A stretch of DNA of 38,042 nucleotides from Veillonella sp. DNF00869 (GCF_001553345.1 NZ_KQ960748.1:1-38042); one strand, 5' to 3'. Counted from the stretch's first letter, positions 1 to 8,448 are shown. Notes: generated by a model not told the origin, from the letters alone. Program-made: numbers and translations.

Positions 1-98
1 GGTTTGCTCCGGAATATGTCGTGCTCTTCTGTCGTTTGTGGAATTTTGTCAAATAAGGGGGCAAGAAAGACCAATTCTACAATGGCGCTTTTTCTGCA

Positions 99-127
99 TT
101 GAATTTTATCGATGAATAGCATATAAT
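99..127 (+). promoter_or_regulatory. Sigma-70 type promoter for the DUF2156 gene
   Basis: A -35 hexamer TTGAAT (99-104) and a perfect -10 TATAAT (122-127) are separated by 17 bases. The expected transcript start is near 134, about 38 bases before the proposed start codon at 172. Assigned by consensus match only. Confidence 0.6.
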
Positions 128-171
128 AATAATGTTATATCATAAAATCAGAGTATTAGGAGGCGAGTCCT

Positions 172-1089
172 ATTTTAGACTTTAAGCGTTTTACCTTAGA
201 AGATAAGCCCCGTATTGATGCGTACTTTGGAGAGCATCATTATGAAGCGTCAGATAATAGTTTTACTACATTGTTTATGTGGCAAGATATTTATGGCATT
301 ACTTGGGCAGAAGAAGAAGGTGTGTTATTTATTAAAGGTGGTGGAGTGACAGAATCTCCATTTATGTTACCACCGTTTGCTGGAAAAGATGCCAAGTTTG
401 TAGATGGATTACAAATGGCGAAAGAGTGGTTCAAAGAGAACCAAATTCCATTTTTATTAAAAGGTGTTAATCCAATTATGATGGAACGGATGCAAAAGTT
501 GTGTCCAGATTGTTATGAATTTACACCTGATCGTGATAACTTTGAATATATCTATCGTACAGAAGATATGATTACCTTAGCAGGTAAAAAGTTACGTCAA
601 AAGAAGAACCATTTAAATCAATTCCGTATGCAATATTCTAATTATGAATATATGCCAATTGATGAGAATACAATTCCTTTATGTCGTGAAGCGGCAGAGC
701 AATGGGTGGAAACACATCATGAAGAAGGCATTGAAGATGAGCTAACAGCTATTAATTTACTGTTTGACCATTGGGATGCATTGGGTCTTGTAGGTGGTTG
801 TATTAAATTGTTCGGACGAGTAGAGGCTTTCACCATTGGAGAAATGTTGAATGAACATATGGCGCTGATTCATATTGAGAAAGCAAATCCAACCATCCGT
901 GGTTTATATCAAGCCATCAATAATGAATTTATTCGTCATGAGTTCGTAGATACACAGTTTATCAACCGTGAAGAAGATATGGGATTACCAGGGCTTCGCA
1001 TGGCAAAAGAATCTTACAACCCAGATCATTTTGCTGAAAAATATGATGCTCGTTGTATCAAACAAGGCGCCTGTGAGGATAACGTGTAG
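172..1089 (+). CDS. DUF2156 domain protein (phosphatidylglycerol lysyltransferase C-terminal-like), probable ATT start
   Basis: The product is 305 aa if translation starts at ATT 172. It resembles the DUF2156 family, which has a GNAT-like fold related to the C-terminal domain of MprF lysyltransferases; the substrate of the stand-alone members is not known to me. The N-terminal residues read LDFKRFTLEDKPRIDAYF and later FTTLFMWQDIYGITW, a block typical of the family start. It is encoded upstream of the first conventional start, TTG 271. AGGAGG lies at 158-163, eight bases before ATT 172, and the frame is closed by TAG at 157-159. No ATG, GTG or TTG occurs between that stop and 271, and no Shine-Dalgarno sequence precedes 271. 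The gene has its own promoter and is followed by a terminator, so it is probably monocistronic. Family assignment is fairly sure; the ATT start is inferred from the ribosome-binding site and the conserved N-terminus. Confidence 0.8.
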   Translation: MLDFKRFTLEDKPRIDAYFGEHHYEASDNSFTTLFMWQDIYGITWAEEEGVLFIKGGGVTESPFMLPPFAGKDAKFVDGLQMAKEWFKENQIPFLLKGVNPIMMERMQKLCPDCYEFTPDRDNFEYIYRTEDMITLAGKKLRQKKNHLNQFRMQYSNYEYMPIDENTIPLCREAAEQWVETHHEEGIEDELTAINLLFDHWDALGLVGGCIKLFGRVEAFTIGEMLNEHMALIHIEKANPTIRGLYQAINNEFIRHEFVDTQFINREEDMGLPGLRMAKESYNPDHFAEKYDARCIKQGACEDNV

Positions 1090-1102
1090 CGAATAGTATA
1101 TA

Positions 1103-1147
1103 ATTCCTAGGGACATATGATAAGTTCCTAGGAGTTTTATTTTCTTT
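1103..1147 (+). terminator. Rho-independent terminator after the DUF2156 gene
   Basis: TCCTAGGGAC (1105-1114) pairs with GTTCCTAGGA (1124-1133) over 10 bp including one G-U pair, with a 9-nt loop. A T-rich tract (1135-1147) follows. Confidence 0.8.
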
Positions 1148-1276
1148 CTGACCAAGGAATCGTTTGTTTTTGCGATGTGGCCTTGCGTTCGCTTGCTGAT
1201 ACTGTGCAAGACCCACGTCAAGGTATATAATGACTAGATAGTAATGGGATTGATGTAGAGAATGAAAGGAGCCAAT

Positions 1277-1885
1277 ATGACCTATTTTTGGGAAGGCTTA
1301 CTGATTGGGTTTGCTGTGTTGGCGCCCATAGGGATGCAGAATCTATTTATCATTAATACAGCACTGGTACAAAAGGCATCACGTATTATTATTACCATTC
1401 TAATCGTGGCATTTTTCGATCTTACCTTAAGTGTATCGGCGTTTTATGGCATTGGTGCTATCTTTGATATATGGCCTTTTTTGAAAGGCATCGTACTTCT
1501 TTTGGGAGGAGCGGTTATCTTTTACATGGGCTATACCGTGTTTAATTCAGAGCCGAATGTATCTCATGTGGATACGAATGTGACAATTTGGAATATTGTG
1601 ACTACTGCCTTTGCGGTGGCATGGCTGAACCCTCAGGCACTTATCGATGTGACGATGATGTTCGGTGCTGTGAAAGCCAGCATTCCTGAGGAGTCATCCA
1701 TCTATTTCTTACTGGGATACATCGTGTCTGCTTTTGCTTGGTTTGGAGCATTATCGACTATTATTCACAAATTAGCAAAGCGTATCAAAATTTCGCAACT
1801 CGTATGGATCAACCGTATCTGTGGATTGATTTTATTCGGATATGGAGCGAAATTGTTTATAGATGGAGTATTGCTGTATATATAG
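1277..1885 (+). CDS. LysE/ArgO-family amino-acid exporter
   Basis: A 202-aa integral membrane protein of the LysE superfamily, whose members export basic or other amino acids across the cytoplasmic membrane. The N-terminus GLLIGFAVLAPIGMQNLFII carries the family's G-x-x-x-x-P-G-P/I-x-x-x signature region. Hydrophobic segments around residues 5-25, 35-60, 65-85, 110-130, 145-165 and 180-200 fit six membrane helices. The start is set at ATG 1277, not the in-frame ATG 1262, because AAAGGAG (1265-1271) lies five bases before 1277 and would be inside the coding region of the longer form. Terminators flank the gene on both sides, so it is transcribed alone; TATAAT at 1226-1231 is a possible -10 with a weak -35. 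The substrate cannot be told from sequence alone. Confidence 0.85.
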   Translation: MTYFWEGLLIGFAVLAPIGMQNLFIINTALVQKASRIIITILIVAFFDLTLSVSAFYGIGAIFDIWPFLKGIVLLLGGAVIFYMGYTVFNSEPNVSHVDTNVTIWNIVTTAFAVAWLNPQALIDVTMMFGAVKASIPEESSIYFLLGYIVSAFAWFGALSTIIHKLAKRIKISQLVWINRICGLILFGYGAKLFIDGVLLYI

Positions 1886-1910
1886 TAAACTTTCAGAAAA
1901 GAAGTGCATA

Positions 1911-1940
1911 AAGGGTCTAGCAGTAGACCCTTATTTTTTT
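1911..1940 (+). terminator. Rho-independent terminator after the LysE-type gene
   Basis: A perfect 9-bp stem AAGGGTCTA (1911-1919) / TAGACCCTT (1924-1932) with a GCAG tetraloop, followed by ATTTTTTT (1933-1940). Confidence 0.93.
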
Positions 1941-2006
1941 ATATAATACTAATATAAAGTATTCGAACTATTTTCAATGTACCATAACGATGGAAGAGGG
2001 ATTATT

Positions 2007-3197
2007 TTGAAATTTAGAATAGCAAAAGATACGGACACAAAAGATGTAAAGCGTTTGTGGGCCTATTGTTTTGAGCCAGAAGGTCATCCATTTTTTAACT
2101 ATTATTTTGATACTGCTTATGAACCAGAAAATACGATGGTTGGTATCGATCGTAGTTATTTGGTGAGTACCGTCCATTTACGACAAAATATTATACGTGT
2201 TCGTGGTGTGGACCTGCCTATGTCTTACATGGTGGGAGTTGCCACAGACCCTATTGTACGTCGTAGTGGGGTAGGCAAAAAATTACTGAAATCAGCATTA
2301 GGAGAATTAAAACAACGTGGACAAGGAGTCACTATTTTAATGCCATCGTATGCTGGGTTTTACCAAAAATATGGATGGGATTTATATGCCCATCAATGGG
2401 TACAAACTATGAAGCTAGATGATTTGGCCCCACTAGTAGAAACTACAGATAAAACGATGTCCTTTGGTATGTTACGGTCTCCACGGGAGTGGAAACGTTT
2501 AGCAGGAGTATATGAGATATATACCAAACCATTATCTGGCTATGCTGTGCGTAAAGAAAAAGAATGGGTTCGCTTATTAGAATCTATTTTTGCAGAAGGC
2601 GTGCAAGTAGGGTATGTGAAAAATGATTCTGGACAATTAGAGGGTTATTGTTTTTATCGCTTAGGGGAACCTGAGATTGCTGTGACAGAATTTGTGTATA
2701 CTACGCGTCGTGCGCAAAAAGCGTTGATGAACTTCTTGTACAACCATCGCTCCCAAGGTGACAGTGTACGGTGGAATGAAGGTATGCTGGATCAAGGCTA
2801 TATCTTTCATCCTAATGGAAAAGTAGGGCACAGTACTATGCCTTTTATGATGAGTCGTATTGTAGATGTCAAACTAGCTATGGAAAGTATTCCTGTACCA
2901 GTAGCATTAGAAGGGGCTATTCAGTTCGGTGTGAAAGATCCATTATGTGAGTGGAACCATGGTACCTATGTAGTGTCTTATAAAGAAGGCAAGGCGCAAG
3001 TAGTAAAACATAAAGAGCATGTAGATATTAATGCTAAATTAGTATTCTCTGTAGGTGCATTGAGCTTACTTCTCATGGGTCGTATGAGTGCTACAGAACT
3101 TGCTTTTGAAGAAAAATTAGAAGGACCAGATGATATATTAGAAGTATTGAATCGGGCTTACCCAAGACAAAATACATATATTAATGAATGGTGGTAA
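2007..3197 (+). CDS. Eis-like GNAT family N-acetyltransferase with SCP2-like C-terminus
   Basis: A 396-aa protein with the layout of the Eis/COG4552 group: an N-terminal GNAT acetyltransferase, a second GNAT-like domain and a C-terminal sterol-carrier-like domain. The acetyl-CoA loop is visible as VATDPIVRRSGVGKKLL, followed by LMPSYAGFYQKYGW, typical of the group. Eis proteins use acetyl-CoA to acetylate amines on varied substrates, including aminoglycosides in mycobacteria; the target here is unknown. The start is TTG 2007, preceded by GGAAGAGGG (1992-2000) at six bases. The in-frame ATG 1977 has no ribosome-binding site and would add ten residues that do not look like the family. A stand-alone gene: a strong terminator lies upstream and the next gene starts 180 bases downstream. 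Confidence 0.85.
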   Translation: MKFRIAKDTDTKDVKRLWAYCFEPEGHPFFNYYFDTAYEPENTMVGIDRSYLVSTVHLRQNIIRVRGVDLPMSYMVGVATDPIVRRSGVGKKLLKSALGELKQRGQGVTILMPSYAGFYQKYGWDLYAHQWVQTMKLDDLAPLVETTDKTMSFGMLRSPREWKRLAGVYEIYTKPLSGYAVRKEKEWVRLLESIFAEGVQVGYVKNDSGQLEGYCFYRLGEPEIAVTEFVYTTRRAQKALMNFLYNHRSQGDSVRWNEGMLDQGYIFHPNGKVGHSTMPFMMSRIVDVKLAMESIPVPVALEGAIQFGVKDPLCEWNHGTYVVSYKEGKAQVVKHKEHVDINAKLVFSVGALSLLLMGRMSATELAFEEKLEGPDDILEVLNRAYPRQNTYINEWW

Positions 3198-3317
3198 GAT
3201 ACTTTTTAAAGTTGATACAATCACCATAAGATAAGAAAGAACGCTATGCATTTCTTGACAAACTGTGAGAAGACTTAAGTTTGCTATAGGATGTGTAGTG
3301 TTCTTTTTATTTTTCTA

Positions 3318-3346
3318 TTGATCTTATGTATAAGAGCTGGTACAGT
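3318..3346 (+). promoter_or_regulatory. Possible promoter of the helicase-Nudix unit
   Basis: TTGATC (3318-3323) and TACAGT (3341-3346) are 17 bases apart, each matching consensus at four of six positions. A perfect TTGACA (3255-3260) lies upstream but has no good -10 at the right distance. The assignment is weak. Confidence 0.3.
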
Positions 3347-3377
3347 GATCTTATATACATGTATATAGGAGATAGAG

Positions 3378-6284
3378 ATGAGTGCGATAAATTTTACGAA
3401 ATCATTACAATATAGTGGACCAGAGTTTGTATCGAATAATGCAGAAGAAGGGCGGAAGGTAATTTCCGCTATAGAGAGCGAATTAAAACGGTGTGAATCC
3501 TTTTTTATCAGTGTAGCCTTTATTACAGCAGGTGGATTAAGTCCATTATTAATGACGTTAAAAGAGTTGGAAGGAAAAAATATTCCAGGTCGTATTTTGA
3601 CAACAAATTTCTTGATGTTTAATGATCCTAAAATACTAGACAAGTTAAGTCAGTTTAGTAATATAGAGCTCCGCATATTTGATGCACAAGGATCTGATGT
3701 AGGTTTTCATACAAAAGGATATGGATTCCATTTAGAGGATGAGTTTACTATTATCGTGGGCAGCTCTAATATGACGCTCCACGCATTGACAAGAAATAAA
3801 GAGTGGAATGTGCATTATAGTTCTCATAAGCAAGAATCTTTTGTGATGTCTGTCTTAGAAGAGTTTGAAAGCTTGTGGGCAGCAGATGAGACAAAGACTT
3901 ATGTAGACTATATTGATACGTACAGAATGTTATATGAGCAATATAATGATTCTACTAAAAAACAATTACCAGCGGTGGTAGATACAAATATAAATGAATC
4001 TAATCAAGTCCCAAAAGTATTACAGCCGAACAGCATGCAGTCCTATGTGATGGAAAGGTTTACAGAGTTGTATCAATCAGGTGCTAATAAAGGATTGTTG
4101 ATTTCTGCCACAGGAACAGGTAAAACTTATGCATCAGCCTTTGCTGTCAGTAGTGTAAAACCAAAGCGAGTACTATTTTTAGTGCATCGTGAACAGGTAG
4201 CGAGACAGGCGATAGAATCGTATCAACGGGTAATTGGCGACTCTGTAACATATGGTGTGTTATCGGGTGCAGCAAAAGGTTTTTCTGAAACCTATTTATT
4301 TGCGACCATGCAGATGATGTCTAAGCCAGATTGTTATGAACGATTTTCCCCTACAGATTTTGATGTGATTGTTATCGATGAGGCACATCGAGCAGGATCT
4401 GAAAGTTATCATAGAATTATGGAATATTTCAGGCCTAAGTTTTGGTTTGCTATGACTGCTAGTCCAGAGCGTACAGATGATTTCGATATTTATAAGCTAT
4501 TTGATTATAATATTATTCATGAAATACGATTACAACATGCATTAGAGGCAGATTTACTATGTCCATTTCACTATTTTGGTATCGGACAATTATCTGATGG
4601 CATCACAACCTATGAGGGTGATGAAGCACAGAGCATTTTTGCCAATGAATGGGATTACCAAACAAGAGCTAGATTAATTCTAGAGCAATGTAATTTTTAT
4701 GGATATTCTGGAGAGCGAGTAAAAGGGTTAGTATTCTTTCATAGTATTGAAGAAGCACAAGAGCTATCCAAGGCTTTTAATCAACTAGGGATGAGAACTA
4801 TTAGTTTAAGTGGTGCAGATTCGCAAGAAATTCGGGAAGAGGCTATTCAGCGATTATCAGGACCGGATGCGAATGATGCGTTAGATTATATTATGACTGT
4901 AGATATTTTTAACGAAGGTATCGACATTCCAGAGGTCAATCAAGTTGTTATGGTTCGTGGTACAGAGAGTCCCATTGTGTTTGTGCAACAGTTAGGTCGG
5001 GGACTGCGTCGTCATAACAGTAAAGACTACGTGGTCGTTCTTGATTTTATTGGGAACTTTAATAATAACTTTATGATTCCTGTAGCTCTGTCCGGAGATG
5101 TAAGTCATAACAAGGATAGTTTACGGTATTATGTGCAAGAAGGTACACGAGTGATTCCGGGTGCATCTACGATCCATTTTGATGCGATTGCTCAAGAACG
5201 TATTTTTAAATCTATTGATACAGCTAAATTTACACAGATTAAACATATTCGACAAGCCTATAAAAACTTAAAATATAAATGGGGTCGTATTCCTAAATTG
5301 ATAGATTTTGAAAACTATGGAAGTATCGATATTTCATTAATCTTTAATAGTAATGCAAAAACATATTATAAGTTTTTGGTAGACTATGAAAAAGACTACA
5401 CGCATAGGTTTTCGTCGGTAGAAACGAAAATACTAGAGTATATGGGCCAGTATATGGTACTTGGCAAACGAGTGCATGAACTCTATGTATTGGAAGGCCT
5501 ATTGAAAGGTGAAGTTAATCCACTGATGTATATGAGAACACAGTTACTAGGATTAGGTATTCCTTGTACAACTCATACGGAAAGAAATATCATCAATTTA
5601 TTTACAGGTCAGTTTAAGACAGGATCCTCCAAAGCTGGATTTAAGGATGCCCTGTTGTGCGATGAAGTGGTGGATGGATTGCAAATATCAGCGGTATTCC
5701 GTGAAGCTTTAGAAAATGAAGGGTTCCGTGATATGGTCGAGGACTATGTGAAAGTGGGCTTTCAAAGAAATCAAAAATACTATAGTCAAAGATATGAGGA
5801 AGCCTCTTTTACGCTGTATCAAAAATATACCTATGAAGATGTATGCCAGTTAATGGAGTGGGAAACTAGTATCGTACCATTAAATATTGGTGGTTATAAA
5901 TATGATGAGGCTACCAAAACATATCCGGTATTTATCAATTATGATAAGGGCGAAGATATTGCAGATACTATTAGATATGAAGATAAATTATTATCTCCAC
6001 AACAATTAATTGCTATTTCTAAAAGTGGTGTGGACCTTAGTAACAATTTGGTACAAAAAGCGTTACATGCAAAAAAAGAAGGTATTACTATGCATTTGTT
6101 TATCCGAAAAAATAAGAATGATGAAGATGGGGCAAAAGAGTTTTATTATTTAGGTCATATACATGCAACAGGGGAAGCAGAAGTATTTACCATGCCAGGT
6201 ACAACGAAAAAAGCTGTTCGTATTATGTATGATTTGGAAACTCCGATACGTGAAGATTTGTACGATTATTTTGTGAATCATTAA
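3378..6284 (+). CDS. PLD-like nuclease / SF2 DEAH-box helicase / DUF3427 protein
   Basis: A 968-aa multidomain protein. Residues about 20-170 form a phospholipase-D-like nuclease domain with H111-x-K113 and GSSN (128-131); the Asp five residues after the Lys in classic HKD motifs is not seen. Residues about 220-550 are an SF2 helicase: Walker A ATGTGKT (244-250), DEAH (334-337), TAS (360-362), motif V region NEGIDIPEV (512-520) and motif VI QQLGRGLRRH (537-546). The remaining 400 residues match the DUF3427 region of such helicases, whose role is not established. The protein should act on nucleic acid in the cytoplasm, using ATP-driven translocation with a single-HKD nuclease that may work as a dimer. 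ATG 3378 follows AGGAGATAGAG. Only 11 bases separate it from the Nudix gene, so the two are co-transcribed. Helicase-PLD combinations occur in anti-phage systems, but no function is shown for this one here. Confidence 0.88.
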   Translation: MSAINFTKSLQYSGPEFVSNNAEEGRKVISAIESELKRCESFFISVAFITAGGLSPLLMTLKELEGKNIPGRILTTNFLMFNDPKILDKLSQFSNIELRIFDAQGSDVGFHTKGYGFHLEDEFTIIVGSSNMTLHALTRNKEWNVHYSSHKQESFVMSVLEEFESLWAADETKTYVDYIDTYRMLYEQYNDSTKKQLPAVVDTNINESNQVPKVLQPNSMQSYVMERFTELYQSGANKGLLISATGTGKTYASAFAVSSVKPKRVLFLVHREQVARQAIESYQRVIGDSVTYGVLSGAAKGFSETYLFATMQMMSKPDCYERFSPTDFDVIVIDEAHRAGSESYHRIMEYFRPKFWFAMTASPERTDDFDIYKLFDYNIIHEIRLQHALEADLLCPFHYFGIGQLSDGITTYEGDEAQSIFANEWDYQTRARLILEQCNFYGYSGERVKGLVFFHSIEEAQELSKAFNQLGMRTISLSGADSQEIREEAIQRLSGPDANDALDYIMTVDIFNEGIDIPEVNQVVMVRGTESPIVFVQQLGRGLRRHNSKDYVVVLDFIGNFNNNFMIPVALSGDVSHNKDSLRYYVQEGTRVIPGASTIHFDAIAQERIFKSIDTAKFTQIKHIRQAYKNLKYKWGRIPKLIDFENYGSIDISLIFNSNAKTYYKFLVDYEKDYTHRFSSVETKILEYMGQYMVLGKRVHELYVLEGLLKGEVNPLMYMRTQLLGLGIPCTTHTERNIINLFTGQFKTGSSKAGFKDALLCDEVVDGLQISAVFREALENEGFRDMVEDYVKVGFQRNQKYYSQRYEEASFTLYQKYTYEDVCQLMEWETSIVPLNIGGYKYDEATKTYPVFINYDKGEDIADTIRYEDKLLSPQQLIAISKSGVDLSNNLVQKALHAKKEGITMHLFIRKNKNDEDGAKEFYYLGHIHATGEAEVFTMPGTTKKAVRIMYDLETPIREDLYDYFVNH

Positions 6285-6295
6285 AGGAGATATGG

Positions 6296-6682
6296 ATGAA
6301 AACGATAGAAGTAGTAGCGGCAGTTATTTTGAAAGATAACCAAGTATTAACTACACAAAGAGGTTATGGAGATTTACAAGGACGTTGGGAATTTCCAGGA
6401 GGTAAAATTGAGTTTGGAGAAGATCATAAAGCAGCTTTATCTCGTGAGATACAAGAAGAATTAGATGTGCAGATTACAGTAGGAGATTTTTTAACAACCG
6501 TAGAGTATGACTATCCTAACTTTCATCTTATTATGCATGCCTATCAATGTGAGTTATTAGGAGAATTTCATTTACAAGAACATAGTGCAGCTCGTTGGTT
6601 AAACTTAGAAAACTTATATGATGTAGATTGGTTAGAAGCAGATTTACCTATCGTGGAATGTGTGAAAAGTTTAATTGCTTAG
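6296..6682 (+). CDS. Nudix hydrolase, MutT-like (deoxy)nucleoside triphosphate pyrophosphohydrolase
   Basis: A 128-aa protein that is essentially one Nudix domain. The Nudix box runs from G36 to V58: G36-x5-E42-x7-R50-E51-I-Q-E54-E55-L-D57-V58, with Asp where the consensus has Gly, a change common in the small MutT/CTP-pyrophosphohydrolase group. E51, E54 and E55 are the expected metal ligands. The family splits (oxidised) nucleoside triphosphates to the monophosphate and pyrophosphate, which sanitises the nucleotide pool. AAGGAG sits six bases before ATG 6296, and the gene begins 11 bases after the helicase stop, so the two form an operon. The pairing suggests that the helicase/nuclease and a nucleotide-clearing activity are used together, but substrate and link are inference. 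Confidence 0.9.
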   Translation: MKTIEVVAAVILKDNQVLTTQRGYGDLQGRWEFPGGKIEFGEDHKAALSREIQEELDVQITVGDFLTTVEYDYPNFHLIMHAYQCELLGEFHLQEHSAARWLNLENLYDVDWLEADLPIVECVKSLIA

Positions 6683-6771
6683 GTAGGACGTATAGCGATA
6701 TAAATGATATACTAATAATTAAACATGACAATGTTAGAATAGTATATGATTCACAATGAAAGAGAGAGAAC

Positions 6772-7419
6772 ATGAAAAAACTAACTACATCTATTCTTTT
6801 AGCACTATTCAGTGTCACCATCTTCACACCAACTCATGTAGAAGCGAGTTGGTTGTCTAAAACGTGGAAAAAGGTTGAAAAATCATGGAATGAAGCGGGG
6901 AAACAAAGTGGTTCTACTGGAATGAGTGGAACATCTACGAGTGCGATTCGGTTGCCACAACGGTCTGAGTATCCAAGTAGTTTTAGGCACGGACAAGTAG
7001 TAGGACAAAGTATGGATATACAAGACCTTACCATTGCAGGAGTACCAGTGGGTGCTCAATATAGTGAGATACGAAAGGCATTGGGAGAACCGACAGAAGA
7101 AAGAATGTACGATCCTTTTTCATATACTGGTCCAAATACATTTATGAGATATGGGGGAATCAAGTATTCTAGTCTTTTGGGAAACTTAGATAGAGCTGAT
7201 ATGATAACCATAGAGAATAGAGATGCTGTGACTCATCGTGGTATTGCAGTAGGTGATTCGTTAGAAGCAGTGTTTAAGGTATATGGCAGACCTACTCATA
7301 TCAATAGCAGAAATGATTGGTTCTACGGAGTTTTTATATGGGCATCAGATGCCAAAAGCGGTATCACTTTTGAAAATGATGGAGAAAAGATAACTAAGAT
7401 TAGGATTATTAATTCCTAA
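6772..7419 (+). CDS. Secreted protein with two BamE/SmpA-like repeats, function unknown
   Basis: A 215-aa protein with a clear Sec signal peptide: MKK start, hydrophobic core to about residue 20, and likely cleavage after VEA (residue 25). No lipobox cysteine is present. A low-complexity Ser/Gly/Thr linker (44-58) leads to two related units, about 90-150 and 157-213. Each begins with the pattern V-x-V-G-x-x-x-x-x-(I/V)-x-x-x-x-G-x-P and ends in a beta-strand-like segment, as in BamE/SmpA-like folds. Start ATG 6772 follows AGAGAGAGAAC, a modest ribosome-binding site. A possible -10 TATGAT (6745-6750) lacks a convincing -35. It probably works outside the membrane, perhaps in the periplasm of a diderm Firmicute. 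I do not recognise a specific function. Confidence 0.75.
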   Translation: MKKLTTSILLALFSVTIFTPTHVEASWLSKTWKKVEKSWNEAGKQSGSTGMSGTSTSAIRLPQRSEYPSSFRHGQVVGQSMDIQDLTIAGVPVGAQYSEIRKALGEPTEERMYDPFSYTGPNTFMRYGGIKYSSLLGNLDRADMITIENRDAVTHRGIAVGDSLEAVFKVYGRPTHINSRNDWFYGVFIWASDAKSGITFENDGEKITKIRIINS

Positions 7420-7474
7420 AAAGATACTTATCAAGTTTATTTCCGTAATCTACATCTGAAATTAATAAAGTAAA

Positions 7475-7503
7475 TTCCCATTTAATCCATTATGAATTAT
7501 AAC
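7475..7503 (+). promoter_or_regulatory. Promoter of pgeF overlapped by a dyad
   Basis: TTCCCA (7475-7480), a 17-base spacer and TATAAC (7498-7503). A perfect 10-bp inverted repeat, ATTATGAATT (7489-7498) and AATTCATAAT (7509-7518), has its two arms either side of the -10. The predicted start site falls in the right arm, as expected for a repressor operator. Confidence 0.45.
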
Positions 7504-7518
7504 ACCTAAATTCATAAT
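7489..7518. repeat. Perfect 10-10-10 inverted repeat at the pgeF promoter
   Basis: Arms ATTATGAATT and AATTCATAAT are separated by ten bases. No T-tract follows, so it is not a terminator. It is best read as a candidate protein-binding dyad; the binding factor is unknown. Confidence 0.6.
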
Positions 7519-7554
7519 ATGCATTATTCAACTAATAACACAGGAGGCCCCAAC

Positions 7555-8448
7555 ATGAACACAACTAAATCATTCCAAACTTCCTCCTCTCTTCGACACG
7601 CACCATTTTCTCAGGATAGCTCCACCAGTATTACCTATGAATACAGTCCGCTGTTAGAGGGTTTTCCCCTCGCTCATGGTGTGACCTACCGATATGGTGG
7701 TGTCAGTGAAGGTAACTTTAATAGTTTTAACATGGGTCTGCATGTAGGTGATGATCCGAAAGCGGTGGCAGAGAACCGCAAACGATTAGCGCAGGTGTTA
7801 GGTGTGGATTCAAATCATTTGACTTGTGGTGAGCAAGTGCATGGGGTAGGCGTGACGAGGGTGACGGAAGAGCTTATCGGTCGAGGCGCTTTCAGTTGGG
7901 AAGACAGTATCCCAGACAGTGATGCGATTCATACGAATTTGGTGAATGTGCCACTCTTGTTGCTCGTGGCAGACTGTGTGCCTGTGCTTATCTATGATGC
8001 GGTACATCATGCGGTGGCGGTAGTTCATGCAGGTTGGCGTGGTGCCATCGCTCACATTGTGGAGCGTACGATGGATAGTATGCACGATGCGTACGGAACG
8101 TTGCCATCCGATTGTTACCTCTTCATCGGTCCCTCTATTGGAGAAGACTCCTTTGAGGTGAGTGAAGAGATTGCTGAACAATTTCGACAGGATATGGGTA
8201 ATTTGGGACTTTCACAGGTAAATGCAGTCGTGCGTTATCTCCAACGGTTAAAACAAGCGACACCTACTCCACATATAGATCTGAAAGGATATATTGCAGC
8301 TTGTGTCGTACAAAAAGGTGTGCCTATAGATCAAGTGATTCTGTCTGCTACGGACACGATGATGACAGAAGGATGTTATTCATACCGAGGGGATGCAGGC
8401 AAGACGGGACGAATGGCTATGTTTGCAGTATTACAAAATCAAGGTTAA
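7555..8448 (+). CDS. pgeF: Peptidoglycan editing factor PgeF (YlmD/YfiH, Cu-oxidase_4 family)
   Basis: A 297-aa member of the YlmD/YfiH family, once called polyphenol oxidase or laccase. E. coli PgeF corrects peptidoglycan precursors carrying the wrong amino acid; relatives also have purine-nucleoside activity. The conserved metal-site residues are seen as H96 in GEQVHG, C141 in VADCVPV and H158 in VHAGWRG. ATG 7555 is chosen because AGGAGG (7542-7547) lies seven bases before it; the in-frame ATG 7519 has no ribosome-binding site and lies within the dyad region. The first 25 residues (Ser/Thr-rich) are longer than usual. In Firmicutes ylmD commonly precedes ylmE-ylmF, and here yggS/ylmE follows after a 271-base gap, so the gene belongs to the ylm division-associated neighbourhood. 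Confidence 0.9.
   Translation: MNTTKSFQTSSSLRHAPFSQDSSTSITYEYSPLLEGFPLAHGVTYRYGGVSEGNFNSFNMGLHVGDDPKAVAENRKRLAQVLGVDSNHLTCGEQVHGVGVTRVTEELIGRGAFSWEDSIPDSDAIHTNLVNVPLLLLVADCVPVLIYDAVHHAVAVVHAGWRGAIAHIVERTMDSMHDAYGTLPSDCYLFIGPSIGEDSFEVSEEIAEQFRQDMGNLGLSQVNAVVRYLQRLKQATPTPHIDLKGYIAACVVQKGVPIDQVILSATDTMMTEGCYSYRGDAGKTGRMAMFAVLQNQG

Noticed and set aside
3..56. Open frame at the left edge (17 codons ending at TAA 54-56) that could be the C-terminus of an upstream gene
   Set aside because: Too short to recognise; all three forward frames are open over much of this stretch, so a real gene tail cannot be told from chance.
3378..6284. Assigning the PLD-helicase protein to the Mokosh type II defence system
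   Set aside because: Mokosh uses an SF1-type helicase with the PLD domain at the C-terminus; here the PLD domain is N-terminal and the helicase is SF2 with a DUF3427 tail.
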